Translations under genes and position numbers: made by a program
Notes under the pieces: generated by a model
The model's database searches: none
Seen by the model: only the letters and a program-made list of their open reading frames with translations
Told to the model about the DNA's origin: nothing
Part shown: piece by piece, positions 1 through 11,131 of the stretch
Position numbering within the stretch: position 1 is the first letter of the stretch
How the letters are laid out: every line of letters starts with the position of its first letter
DNA from: Toxorhynchites rutilus septentrionalis
Taxonomy: Eukaryota; Arthropoda; Insecta; Diptera; Culicidae
Direction: 5' to 3'
DNA length: 64,000 nucleotides
Assembly: GCF_029784135.1 (NCBI RefSeq)
Contig: NC_073746.1
Location: forward strand, 94,176,575 to 94,240,574

Positions 1-1796
1 GCAAAATTCATCTGGGAACGATAGTACCATTCATGAAACTCCGCTTTTGATCGATAGCTTGCACTAGATTAGCTCATCGGGCGGCGCTTAACACCGTTAA
101 CACCGGAACTGATAGTGCTAATCACAATAAGCACTATTCAATGCTCATATCAGGAGGGTTTCACTCATTTTTGATCTTTTACAGCCATAATAAGCAAACA
201 GGTAGTCGTAATAAAATTATATTTGACATCCGCTCGTCAGTTATTTTCATGCATTATCTATATAATTGGAGATGCAGATTTGGAGTATATTCGCTTAAAA
301 AAATAGGACGTCCGATCTGATTTGGTATTTGCTCCTTCTTTTTTACACTCATGTACCACGCCATACTGGTCGGCATACATAGGTAAGGAAGCATGCTATC
401 CATTTGCCATTTCGGCATTCAAATGGCAAACAAAACAATTGTTTTGCGTGCCAAATGGCCTTTGTAATTTAGGGGGTTGGGTCAGAGCCACCTTCCCCTT
501 TATCTATCGAGGTAACATTGCGTTGCAAACTTTCCAATTGATTCAACTTTTCTAAGGTACTGGGTTTTCTCTAGCTCTTCATGATTGATATTTTTGTTTG
601 CGTATGCTACTCCTATACCCACATTTTGTAACCTCCAATTTTCCATTTGAGCCAAAATCGACCATAGTTTTCATTAGAGAAGATCAAATATTTGGAAACA
701 TTATTTTGAGAGTTATGTAACGTTTACCCGAATACTATTCACCCGAAACACGTTTACCAGAAGCACGTATGACTTCGCTGATTCATTTTTTAGAAATTAG
801 TGCAGCCACAATTACAATGCCGTCTCCTTTCCTTTCCGTATTACTCTTTAAGGTTAAGAGATCATTTATAAATCATCTCGTGCTTTGTTTTTTTTTCGAC
901 GAAGCCAGTAATTTTATAATTAAAAAAGACGGGTGGGTAATGTCGGGGACATAACCGGAGTGACGTAGGACTATACAAAGGGGACAGCTTTTTCTAAATA
1001 TATATTTTAAATATATTGTTTAATTTTCTTCTCCTACGTGAATACCTACCTATCTACCTGAAATATGGATTAGTTTACTGTTTACTCTTTATGAACATGT
1101 TGGGAGTTCTGAAAAGAACCTTTGGTGTTGTGTTTTTGGGTTTTTTTTTTAAACTTTCTCATTTTGTTCTCATTGTCTTATAGTTGATTCTTGATTTTTT
1201 TCTGAAGGCTTTGTACTTATTAAATGATCAACGACGGGCATCTTTTGGCGTATGTACATATCGTACAATCAAAATGATGGCTGTGATAGGGAATGCATAG
1301 GTGGTCATCAGCTCATTCACTATCATATATTTCACTATTGAGCACATTACCGTACGTTAAACTGTGGTTTCGGAGACGAATGAATTGTAAGATTTGTATC
1401 TCCGCAAACAAAGTAAATAAAAATGAAAAAGAACTGAGGTTTTGGAGACGAACTCTACGATCTGTCGAGAAATAAACGAGCTATAAGGGTTCTGAAAAAC
1501 CAACAGTAAATACAGGGACGGATGACCTTCGGATTGAAGTCCTTTAAAATAAGAACAGAGCAGCAGAAAATGCATAGCTCATCATATTGCTCCTTAGTTA
1601 TGTTTCTATACAATGCTGATGTAACATTGTACTTTAGCGGTACACGCTCACAGGATAGAGACAAATCAGCAGACTCAGCCAAAGGGGCGAGTCCAACGAG
1701 ACGAACGAATGAGCGTTAAAAGGCAGCGATAGCAAAAAAATTTATTCATTACGATTTGTTCGCTCGTTGGATTCACATGCAGTTGTTTCTAATAAA
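1..1796. other. Intergenic or intronic sequence, no gene recognised
   Basis: No frame here resembles a known protein. The short open frames are AT-rich and lack conserved motifs. The stretch immediately upstream of the H2B relic (about 1700-1800) has no obvious histone promoter. Confidence 0.5.
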
Positions 1797-1800
1797 CACG

Positions 1801-2100
1801 AAGGCACCGAAGACTAGTAGAAAAGCCGCCAAATATCTCGGAAACCGACAAGAAGAAGGAGAAGGAATCATATGCTATCTACATCAAAAGGTGCTGAATC
1901 AGGATCATTCCGACACCGGTTTCTCATCGAAGGCGATGAGCGTCATGAGCTTCGTCAATGCATCTTTGAGCACTACAATCAGCTGTCAACCATTACGGCG
2001 TGGGAAATTCAGATCGCAATCAGTCTGTTGCTGCCCGGTGAACTTGCATGCGGTTTCCGAAAATACCAAAGCGGTGAAAAAATATACCAGCTCCAAATAA
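1801..2100 (+). pseudogene. Histone H2B pseudogene
   Basis: H2B is a core nucleosome histone. Conceptual translation gives H2B motifs in order across changing frames: N-terminal KAPKTSRKAAK, then HSDTGFSSKAMSVMSFVN (H2B alpha-1/alpha-2 region), then STITAWEIQIAISLLLPGEL (alpha-3), then AVSENTKAVKKYTSSK followed by a TAA stop. The initiator ATG is replaced by AAG at 1801-1803. At least two frame changes are visible, one near 1955 and one near 2045. About ten codons between IFE and HYN are missing, and the basic N-terminal tail is shortened. With these lesions it cannot encode H2B. It has no introns, as expected for replication-dependent histones, so sequence alone cannot distinguish a duplicated gene from a retrocopy. 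The C-terminus and 3' stem-loop are the best-preserved parts. Confidence 0.88.
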
Positions 2101-2143
2101 AGAGCGTTTTCCGACTGCTGATTCGGAAGCAAACCCTAAAAAC

Positions 2144-2159
2144 GGTCCTTTTCAGGACC
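2144..2159 (+). promoter_or_regulatory. Histone mRNA 3' stem-loop (retained)
   Basis: GGTCCTTTTCAGGACC forms a perfect 6-bp stem with a TTTC loop, 44 bases after the H2B stop codon. This matches the replication-dependent histone stem-loop bound by SLBP and used for 3' processing. It confirms that the upstream relic is a canonical, non-polyadenylated type of histone gene. Confidence 0.9.
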
Positions 2160-2314
2160 ACAAAATCATCTTTAATCTAAAGAGTTTATTGTTTTGTTAT
2201 TACTCGATATCCCCATCTTGTTCGGCTAAACCTTCCTGTTTAGCGATTGTGTTTGCCACTCGCCACAGCTTTCACAGCTGGGAAATTTCTTCCCATCCAG
2301 CTTGGGACATGTTA

Positions 2315-2572
2315 TACTGTAAATTACATTTAATGCGACATGCCGAAGCACTACTCAGTGTCGCATTGGAGGCGATTTTAACCTGTAATTGAACATTTGC
2401 GATGACAGTGGTACAGCTTTCACAGTTGGAAAATTTCTTCCCATCCAGCTTGGGACATGTTGGGCCATAATTTGGACCCCGAACTCTATGTTTACAAAAA
2501 TGTCCAACTAAATATGTCGCATTACAGGTCCGTCCAATTAGCTAAATGTCGAACTAAATGTAAATTACTGTA
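2315..2572. mobile_element. Small TA-flanked MITE
   Basis: Imperfect terminal inverted repeats: left TACTGTAAATTACATTTA, and right (reverse complement) TACAGTAATTTACATTTA. The unit is about 258 bp with TA at both ends. It carries no coding sequence. A 49-bp direct repeat beginning ACAGCTTTCACAG lies around its left end (2263-2311) and again inside it (2413-2461). Class and superfamily are inferred from the TIRs and TA only. Confidence 0.5.
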
Positions 2573-2808
2573 CTTTCAATCTGGAAGCAATTTAAGAATA
2601 GGTGAAAATTGAATAATCGAGAAAGTCCCCAACCATCAATAAGCTCAGCACAACTGCCAAATTCTCATACTCATCATATCCTGGCAAACAAATTATGAAA
2701 AAATCAATTTGTGTTTTATTATTGTTTTGGATAATATTTTAGAATGCATTGAACTGTATTTCGTAAACTCTTTTTTGAAAGGTTTAATAGCCCTGATAAG
2801 CGCCGTGT

Positions 2809-3080
2809 GCTCCCGTGGCCGAGTGGTTAGCGTCATAACTAACATGCCGGGTGTTCGGGTTCGATTCCCGTTCTGGTCGGGGGAATTTTTCGTCAAAGAA
2901 ATTTCCTCCGACTTGCACTGTGATCACGCGTATTCTAGAGCTTGCCACTCAGAATGCATTCAAGGCGTGTTATTTGGCATAGAAATCTCAACTAAGTACT
3001 AATAAAAATGACGCAAGTAATACTACGTTGAGACGGCGAAGTTCCTCTAGGAACGTTAGTGCCATTGAAGAAGAAGAAGA
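2809..3080 (+). mobile_element. tRNA-derived SINE, family 1, copy 1
   Basis: The head (about 2809-2880) reads as a tRNA-like polymerase III promoter: GTGGCCGAGTGGTTAGCG (A-box region) and GGTTCGATTCCCGTTC (B box). A conserved body follows and the element ends in a (GAA)n tail. A perfect 10-bp target-site duplication, AGCGCCGTGT, flanks it at 2799-2808 and 3081-3090, so it inserted by retroposition. Near-identical copies are at 4339 and 30551. Confidence 0.93.
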
Positions 3081-3327
3081 AGCGCCGTGTTTTATGGAAT
3101 GGTTCCAATTTAGAAAACTGAGTACTCGTGGTTTTGAAAAAAAAAAACATTTCGAACGCCCTCGATGCCGCCTTGTTCTGGATTTGCCACCAAAGCAGTT
3201 TGTATAAAGAACAAACTTTTTTCTTCTGCTACCTGCTACCGTTTTGCGATTGCGTTTGCCACTCGCCACTCGCTGCAACTGCCTGTTGTTGTCTTGATGT
3301 CCACCGAACCGAATGTGGTCTGTTCTG

Positions 3328-3387
3328 AATGCGGGTTTTCTTATCGTCGCGAGCAGCTTTGCCAGCAAACTCGATCACTTCGGCGGC
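3328..3387 (-). pseudogene. Histone H2A fragment
   Basis: On the minus strand, 20 codons read AAEVIEFAGKAARDDKKTRI. This matches the H2A segment [20 protein letters not shown] at 16 of 20 positions as I recall the family. Similarity is lost sharply on both sides; the neighbouring frame only weakly suggests the rest of the H2A histone fold. No start codon, stop or stem-loop is present. It lies 1.2 kb from the H2B relic in convergent orientation, which is not the usual divergent H2A/H2B arrangement. Confidence 0.6.
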
Positions 3388-3399
3388 CGAAACTATATA

Positions 3400-4324
3400 A
3401 CGCCGGCTAGGTGGACTGGTGCACTGGTACTAACTGGTACGCATGTGTGCGACACTGCGACCAATGTTTCGTTCATATTTTTTCTTTTTCCTTTCCAATC
3501 GTGCTTCGTTGTATTTCGCTGCTGCTCTGGTTGCCCGTTTTGGTCGGTACGGTTTGAGGAGCACAAAATGGACCAATCAAAAATGGGCACATAGTGCATT
3601 TGGACAATGCTTGATATTTCACAATTATTCAATTATTTATCTCAAGAAAAATGAAATGTTATTCGTTATGATAGATGCGTAGATCCCATCTATTCCTATC
3701 AATTGATGCAAAAACCTTTGCGATCTATTGAGAAATGCTCGAGTTATAAGCGTTCCAAATCTTGCATTTTTTCCTACTTGTTCAGTGCCTAGATTTCCAT
3801 TTCACCCCCTATATCTTTCGGTTAGACGTAGTCCTACGTCAAAAAAATATTAAAATATGGAGCATCTATGTCTTGAAAATGTGAAACGAATTGGTATGAA
3901 AAAATGGTACTTACGTACTTACTCCACTGCATCGCAATTTTTATTATGAATTTTTTTTCGTTTATATGTACGTAGCAACTGATTTTAGTTTACTATCAGG
4001 ATTATTAACAAAATTGGTTTTTTGTTTGAATATCTCTTTCTCATTCAGGATCATTTACCATTCGGGTTAATGTTCTATCGAGATAAATGGTATTCGAACG
4101 ATCGTGTTTCTGGTAATAGCTCTAGAATCTCGGTGTGTTATGTCCTGTATGTGTCCTTTTTTCTTTTTTTTTCACAGATTTCAGTATCTCATTCTATGAA
4201 TTTTATGGCGACCACTTGAAATAGACAGCTTTCGTTTACTTGTATGGGCTACGTGATCTAAATTACCGGATTATGTTTATAAACGAATTTGATTTTATTA
4301 GTTTAATTAATAAAAATTCAGTAT
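3400..4324. other. No gene recognised
   Basis: AT-rich sequence without convincing coding potential. It includes a 16-nt palindrome, GACGTAGTCCTACGTC, at 3825-3840 that recurs at the right end of the MITE near 57004. Confidence 0.5.
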
Positions 4325-4338
4325 AATGATAATATATG

Positions 4339-4610
4339 TGCTCCGGTGGCCGAATGGTTGGCGTCACAACTAACATGCCGGGTGTTCGGACTCGATTCCC
4401 GTTCTGGTCGGGGGAATTTTTCGTCAAAGAAATTGCATCCGACTTGCACTGTGGTCACGCGTATTCTAGAGCTTGCCACTCAGAAAGCTTTCAAGGCGTG
4501 TTATTTGGCATAGAAATCTCAACTGAGCACTAATAAAAATGACGCAACTAATACTACGTCGAGACGGCGAAGTTCCTCTAGGAACGTTAGTGCCATTGAA
4601 GAAGAAGAAG
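4339..4610 (+). mobile_element. tRNA-derived SINE, family 1, copy 2
   Basis: Near-identical in body to the copy at 2809, with a tRNA-like head (GGTGGCCGAATGGTTGGCG) and a (GAA)n tail. Imperfect duplications AATGATAATATA (4325-4336) and AATGACAATATA (4611-4622) flank it. Scattered base changes in both promoter boxes suggest it is slightly older than copy 1. Confidence 0.92.
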
Positions 4611-4622
4611 AATGACAATATA

Positions 4623-7600
4623 ATAATTTAAAAAAGGTGGGACTATATATTTTTTTCATAACCTTGAAAAATATATTACGCAATGCCGCTTTTCTCGATT
4701 TTACTCTATCAATCGTGAATATTTAGTTTTTGCGCTATCAATTAAAAATATTTAGCTCGTAGGCAAGGTGCTGAATAATTCCAGAACGTTCTGGTTGGAA
4801 TCACAATCTCGATAGTCATCTTTTCGGAAAACATCTCACTATGCACTCTGCGTAAATTATCGATATTCGATCATGGAATACAACAGTGATTTGTATTGTA
4901 AATTCAACACAACCTAAACTCAATAAACATAAAACCAATAAAACATTATGTTTGTAACACCCGTCTAACTGTACCCATATCACGTAAAAACTGTCCAGTA
5001 GATGCACTCTATATCCTGGAAGTATCAATACCGGCATTGAATATTTATATTCCATGCAATCCAATTCGTGTGATTATTTTATAGCCGCATCAAGTTTATC
5101 TGAGCACTCGTCAGCAAATGTGCAGCGTCGTGCAATTTTTTAACACTATATCTCCCCACACACAGACACACACACACACACATCCACCGTACTTGCAGAA
5201 CTCCAAATGAATTGATCCAATTCGAAAGTTGCTATTTCAGCGATTATTCACAATGCGGACTTTTTTCTCCAATCCATAATCCCATTTAAGCCTTTTCCGC
5301 CTGTCCTGTTCGCCTGTGGACTGACGTTTTGGTTTGACTGGCCGATAAAAATGGATCGGAAATGGTGGGCGTTTTTTAATTGAAAAATAAATGTAGCTCT
5401 GATTGAAAAATTATCCCCTTCTTTTTTTTAGCCCACCCATATAGCGACCGTCAGGATCCATGCGAGTTACAAAACGGTGGAAAGTTTCTCCGAAGTCAAC
5501 AAGGCTTGGCGGTAGCAGCATAATGTAATGGTGAACGTATTTCTCGTTTGAAATGTGTAGAGACCCCCCTAAATGGCTCAATCGAAAATGATGAGCTAAC
5601 TTATTTTGCCTCCCTTTACGAGTGCACGTGGTTGGGGATTCGTTGATGGGCGGAAGAACACTATCCGGTTTGTACTTTTTCGCTTCTACCTCCAATCAAA
5701 GGCCCATGTATTCATTGCAAGGAAGTCATTTATCCTTATTTGCACCTGAGACCCATTCTCAATCTGGTTTGTAGGCCACAGTCGTCGTCGTCGGCGTCGG
5801 CGTCGTCATCGAGAGTGTGGCAGAAGTGGCAGGGAACGAAGGAGACAAGTCGAAGAAAAGATTTATTGATTCGATGGCAGGTTGAACAAGCTACCTACCG
5901 TTCGCGCTGGTTGGTTGATCCCGGTTGGTTGATGTTGGCTGAGAACTCACAGACAGACTGAAGTTAAAGGGCCCATTAACGTCGGTGCGGCGGCAGATTG
6001 GATTGTTTCCTTCTGGCGCACCCAAGTTTAATGATCCTTTCTGGTTCTGGGTCCCGCTTATTTTTCTCGCCTGTTTTTTTTTTTTTGTTGGTTGCGCCAT
6101 CATTATCCGTTGGGGCTGGCAGCGATTTATTTCCATTGCCGTTACATTCAATTAAATTGAAATCGTTTCCACCATAATTAAATGCCAACGTGGGTTTCAG
6201 ACGGGTGTTGTTTGATTTTCTTTCGTCTCATTTGATAAGGTTTAATAAGCGGAAAAGATGGGGGGAACGGAACAGGTGCCGTGGTCGGGTGGTTAACAGC
6301 GTAAATATAAATGCACATATTGATCACCGGAATATAACATATATCCTGTGACATTAGGTCACAGGTGATTATTTATTTATTCTCCTAATAAAATTATTCT
6401 GCCTTCCTTAACAATTTTAGTCTAACTTTGGCAACGCTTGAAGACAACATCAATGGTTGTGTGTGTGTTGCAAAAGTACAAAATCTCTCCGCACCAGACG
6501 GCATGCAAATAGATGCGTGCCTCCACTGAACAAAATTGCACCATTGTGTGTTATGATATGTTGAATCATAGAGGCTCTAAACTTTTCAGTTCATTCGCCT
6601 TTAAAAAGCTTGCGATATCTTCCATTTTCCTTTATATCGCTGTTGAAAACGGGTGGTGCCTGCAATATTTCCATTCCCGACATTGTATGAATGCTACATT
6701 TGCAGTTCTAGTGAGCATTTTACGCCTCATTCGCAATGGTAGGGTAAATAATCTTGGTTTGTCCAATTTAGGGTGTTTTCACGCAACTAGTAAATGCAAA
6801 TCGATTTTTCTTCATGGAAATCACATATACTCAACACGAGTTTGGGTTTGTTGAAAAGCCTCAAGTCTCTAGTTGCTAATACTACCATAAGGCGTTGAAA
6901 TTATTCAATTTTTTTTTGTTTTTTAACGATTTTCCTCAAAAAGAAATTATGATCATGGTTTGTCCAAAAAAATGATCATGGTTTGTCCGGTTTTAGAAAT
7001 CATCATTTTTGAATGAAATTCGAATTTTCAAGTAGATGTTGCATTCCTTATTGCTTGAGTTTACTGTCATCATATTGATCCTTTCATAATTTAGTCTTTC
7101 TTCAGAATATTGCCTTTTCTTGGGCATTTTAAAAGTGTTCACGTCAACACACTCAACACGAAGAAACTTTATTTCTGCTATGCGCCAAGGACACCATAAA
7201 CAAACTAAAGGGCGCCAAGCATAGAAATCATGTGGACAAAACAACATTATTCAATTGGACAACTCACGATCAGAATTGAGTTCATTAAAATGCGTTAATT
7301 TAATGGTTTAGCTATGTAAATCTGATACAAATGGTGTGCAACCATGATGTTTACAATATTTGTGAGTGTTATAATCCAGAAAAGGTCTGAATACGTACCA
7401 AATGATCATCTGGCGATTGATTAAAAGTCAGCTCGAATGAGGGGCGCATTGACATCAATAGAAGGTGGATTTTATAATCCCATAAAACATGTGAATCCGT
7501 AAAAATATACTATAAAACTACTGTAAATCATGAAAAAGACAATTTTATTTACATATACTAAAAAGTGGACCAACCATGATCATATTTTCAACTGGACAAA

Positions 7601-7736
7601 ACAAAATCATTTACCTTATATAAATATTGTACCTCGCTCATACATGATATTTCGTGTTATTAAGAGAACGAAAAGGGAGGCACAGAAATACATAGAACAA
7701 AGTTTTGGGAAATGGAAATCTTTCCAATTATTTTTG
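4623..7736. other. No gene recognised; simple repeats
   Basis: Contains a CA microsatellite (about 5158-5183) and a short GTC/GGC repeat (about 5782-5812). The moderately long frame on the minus strand at 5411-5695 has no recognisable domain. Around 6940-7260 and 7560-7600, repeated phrases such as GGTTTGTCC and TGGACAAAAC suggest decayed DNA-transposon ends, but no element could be bounded. Confidence 0.45.
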
Positions 7737-9900
7737 ATTCAGAATCCGAATCTGAATCCAAATTCAGAATCCAGTTATAAAATCCAGATTCCAGAATCAG
7801 AATCCATATTTAGAATCCTAACACAAATTCTGATTCATATGGAGAATCCCGGTTTAGTATCCACATTCAGAATTCATATTCAGAATCTTGATTCAGATTC
7901 CAGATTCAAATTCAGATACAAAATATCCAGATTCAGAATCCAAATTCAGAATCCAAATTCAGAATACAGATTCAAATTTGGAATCCAAATTCAAAATCCG
8001 AAACTGAATCTATTTTCAGAATCCAGATATTGATCCAGATACAGAATCTAAATTCCGATTGGGAATCCCAATTCAGATTTCAGGTTTCAGATTCGAATTC
8101 CAGATTCAGAATCAGAATCAGAATCCAGATTCAGATTCCAGATTCAGATGCAGAATCCAGATTTAGTATCCAGAATCTAAATTCACATTCAGAACCCTGA
8201 TTCAGATTCAGATTGAAATTCAAATGCAAAATCCAGATTCAGAATCGAAATTCAGCAGACAGATTCAGATTCAGATTAAAATGTAGAAACCAGATTTGGT
8301 ATTCAGATTCAGAATCTAGATTCCAAATTAATATTCAGGCTCAGAATCCAGATTCAGAATCCAGTTTGATAATGCAGATTCAGATTGCTGATTCAGATTC
8401 CAGACTCGGATTTTGGATTCATAATCCAGAATCAGATTCCAATTATAGAATCCCGATTCAGAATCCACATTTTGAAGCCAGATTTAAAATTCAGTTTTCA
8501 GTTTCCATAATTCATATCTGATTTCAGATTTTATATTTCTGATTTAAGATTTCAGATTCAGAATCCATTTGAAAATCCAGATTCAAATTCTAATTCAAAT
8601 TCAAAATTAAGATTCAGTTTTTATATTCAGATTCCAGATTTCAGATCTGGATTCCAAATCCAGATTTTAGATTCCAAATTCAGAATCCAGATTCCAAATT
8701 TAGATTAACATTTCAGATTCAGTTTCCAGTTTGCAGGATCCAGAATTCATTCATGGTTCCAGATTTTAAATTTTAAATTTCAGATTTCAAAATTGAGAAT
8801 TAAGATTTTAGATTTCAGATTCAAATACCAGATTTAGATTCCAATTTCAGGTTCCAGATCCCTGATCCCAGATTCTAGATTATGATTCTGGATTCAGATT
8901 CCAGATTCCAAATTCGGATTTCAAATTCAAATTCCAGATTCAGATTCCAGATTCAGAATTCAGATTCAGAATTCAGATTCAGATTTCAGATTTCAATTCC
9001 AGATTCAGATACCAGAATCAAATTCCAGATTCAGATTTCATATTCAGATTCTTGATTGGTATCCTTTTGGTAGATGCAGATTTCAGATTCAAATACAGAA
9101 AATATATTTCAATATTCAGATGCTGAATACAGATTCAAATTCTGATTCAGAATCGGAATCAGAATCCAGATAAAGAATCCAGATTCAGAATCCGAATCAG
9201 AATCCAGATCCAGAATCCTGGTTCAGAATCAAGACTCAGATTTATATTCAGATTTCAGATTTCATATCTGAGTTCTAGATTTAGAACCCAGATTCAGATT
9301 TCAGATCTAGAATCCAGAATCTGAATCTGGATTCCACATTAATCCAGATTTAGAATTCAGAATCTGAATCTGGATTTTGAATCTAGAATCTAAATCTAAA
9401 ATCTTATTTAGGAAATGGATTTTTCATGCTAAATCTGGATTCTGAATCTGGAATCAGAATCTGAATTCTAAATCTGAATCCAGATTCAGGATCCACATTC
9501 GAAATTCAGAATCCAGATTCAGATTCAAATTAAGACTCAGATTTTGGATTCAGATTCCAGATTTCTGATGTGAATTTCTGTGGAGATTCAGAATCCAGAT
9601 CAAGATTCAGAATCCAGATTTAGCATGTAAATTCAGAATCCGGATTTTGAAGCCAGATTCTAAATTCAGATTAATAATCCAGATTGAGATTCCAGATTCC
9701 AGAATCCATTTCTGATTTTAGATCTCAAATTTCGGATTTTAGATTTTTTTCTAATTTCAAATTCATATTCCAGTTTTAGATTTGAGAATCAGTTACAGAT
9801 ACCAGAATTAAATGCAAGATTCAGGTTTAATATACAGATTCAAGACTCAGATTCTAGATTGGCATCCTTTTGGTAGATACAGATCCGGATTCCATAATTA
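7737..9900. repeat. Degenerate satellite of GATTCAGAATCC-type units
   Basis: About 2.2 kb made almost entirely of variants of CAGATTCAGAATCC and CAGATTC, mostly 6-, 12- or 13-bp steps with frequent slippage. The phrase TATCCTTTTGGTAGAT near 9061 recurs about 800 bp later near 9869 as CATCCTTTTGGTAGAT, suggesting a higher-order duplication. The long open frames inside (for example 7530-8033) are a by-product of stop-free repeats rich in Q, I, N, S and E. A similar but more diverged block is at 28610-30240. Confidence 0.88.
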
Positions 9901-11017
9901 CAGATTACAGAAAACATAAGTTGAACCTTTTTCGGTTGATCTTACCTTCGATTTTCGCGAATATATTCTATTGTGAGGGTGTTTTAATGATATAGTTTTG
10001 CTTCATTTATTATCAAAAGATAAACATAGACAGTAAAACAACAGACTAGTGCAGAAATCTGTTTATAATTCACATTTATATTGTTTTCTGCGAATTCCCT
10101 CGAATTCAAACCGAAACTTATCTTCAAGGAGCGCGGCAAAGCACAGATTGCTTTGAGCGTCAGAAATAAAATTATGAAAATTTTGTCATCTCTACCGGGA
10201 ATAATACCTGTTCCGTTCGCTCCGTGTTTATGCGATTTGTTTCCTAATCATTTCCTGTAAGCAATTTGAAACAAACACGAAATTTCCTGGAACGCGTTCT
10301 CGTTCGCTTGTGTGTGCCTGTGTGTTTGCGTGTGATACAACGGCTCGATATAAATTCTGTTCTCTCACCGCCCGCAGTTATTTCGGATTTCGTAAATATT
10401 ATGTTTGTGATATTGCGGTGGAAGCAAAACACTTCCAAGACATGGCGAACACTGTCTGTGGTAATTGAAAAGGACTTGAACGTGGTTTCCATTTCTCATG
10501 TTTGCTTGCCGGCTTCTCGATTCAAGGTGTCAGCTCATGTCAGCTCATCTAACCTGTACCAATGTTTAATGTTTAATGTTCGTACAAGCGTGTGTGAGTG
10601 TGTGTATACATATCTGTGTAAGTGGGTGGTTCGGTGATATTTTAGTTCGTTTGAGCTCGAACTACGCCACCGGTTTGTATGCGAGAAAATGGATTTATTT
10701 AGTCCCGTTTTTGCGGGCTGCCATCACATTTAATGGTTATAGTGTGAGAGGCGGATAACAAAACCAACCGGTATAGCGGATCCGAAAACAATCAAAGCGG
10801 ATAACCATAGGTGTTAGATGGAATAAACTATGGAGTGTTTTATTTCAGCTTGTTTGTAAACCGAGTTTTGATGTAGAATTTTGTTATATTTAGATTTAAC
10901 CCAAAACGGGTGTTGGAAAATACTCCTCACATAAACAGTCCTTACAAATACTGCTATGCCATTTCATACGATACAGTTTAATTCACATCCTTTCCTTTTT
11001 TTCGACTATATCCACAG
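9901..11017 (+). other. Probable intron upstream of the oaf exon
   Basis: Unique-looking sequence ending in a pyrimidine tract and the acceptor TATATCCACAG before the exon. No upstream signal-peptide exon of oaf was found here. Confidence 0.5.
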
Positions 11018-11131
11018 GGTGGCGAGGTGGTACAGGAGACAATAACGTCCAGCGTAAGTGACGACACGTGTACGCTTGAGTTCCAGCGAAGTGACGGAAC
11101 GCTGATAACCAAGCTAATCGACTTCAGAAGT
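11018..11131 (+). CDS. oaf: Internal exon of out at first (secreted OAF protein)
   Basis: The 114-bp segment translates in phase 0 to 38 residues, starting GGEVVQETITSSVSDD and ending DGTLITKLIDFRS. This is the conserved N-terminal part of the OAF family (fly out at first, vertebrate OAF), which has GGEVVQE, TLEFQ and DGTLIT..IDF at the same spacing. The 5' boundary is a pyrimidine tract plus CCACAG; the 3' boundary is AGT followed by GTAAGTATCC, a strong donor. Both introns are phase 0. OAF proteins are secreted, with a signal peptide encoded upstream; their molecular role is poorly defined. The following block (expected to begin EVQ) was not found in this window, so the downstream intron probably exceeds the sequence given or the exon was missed. 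No stop or frameshift is seen. Confidence 0.88.

Noticed and set aside
2809..2880. Candidate functional tRNA gene
   Set aside because: The tRNA-like sequence is repeated with the same downstream body at 4339 and 30551, ends in (GAA)n and has target duplications, so it is a SINE head.
7530..8521. Long open frames (167 and 102 codons) as repeat-rich proteins
   Set aside because: They lie mostly within degenerate GATTCAGAATCC repeats; openness follows from unit length and composition, with no start context or domain.
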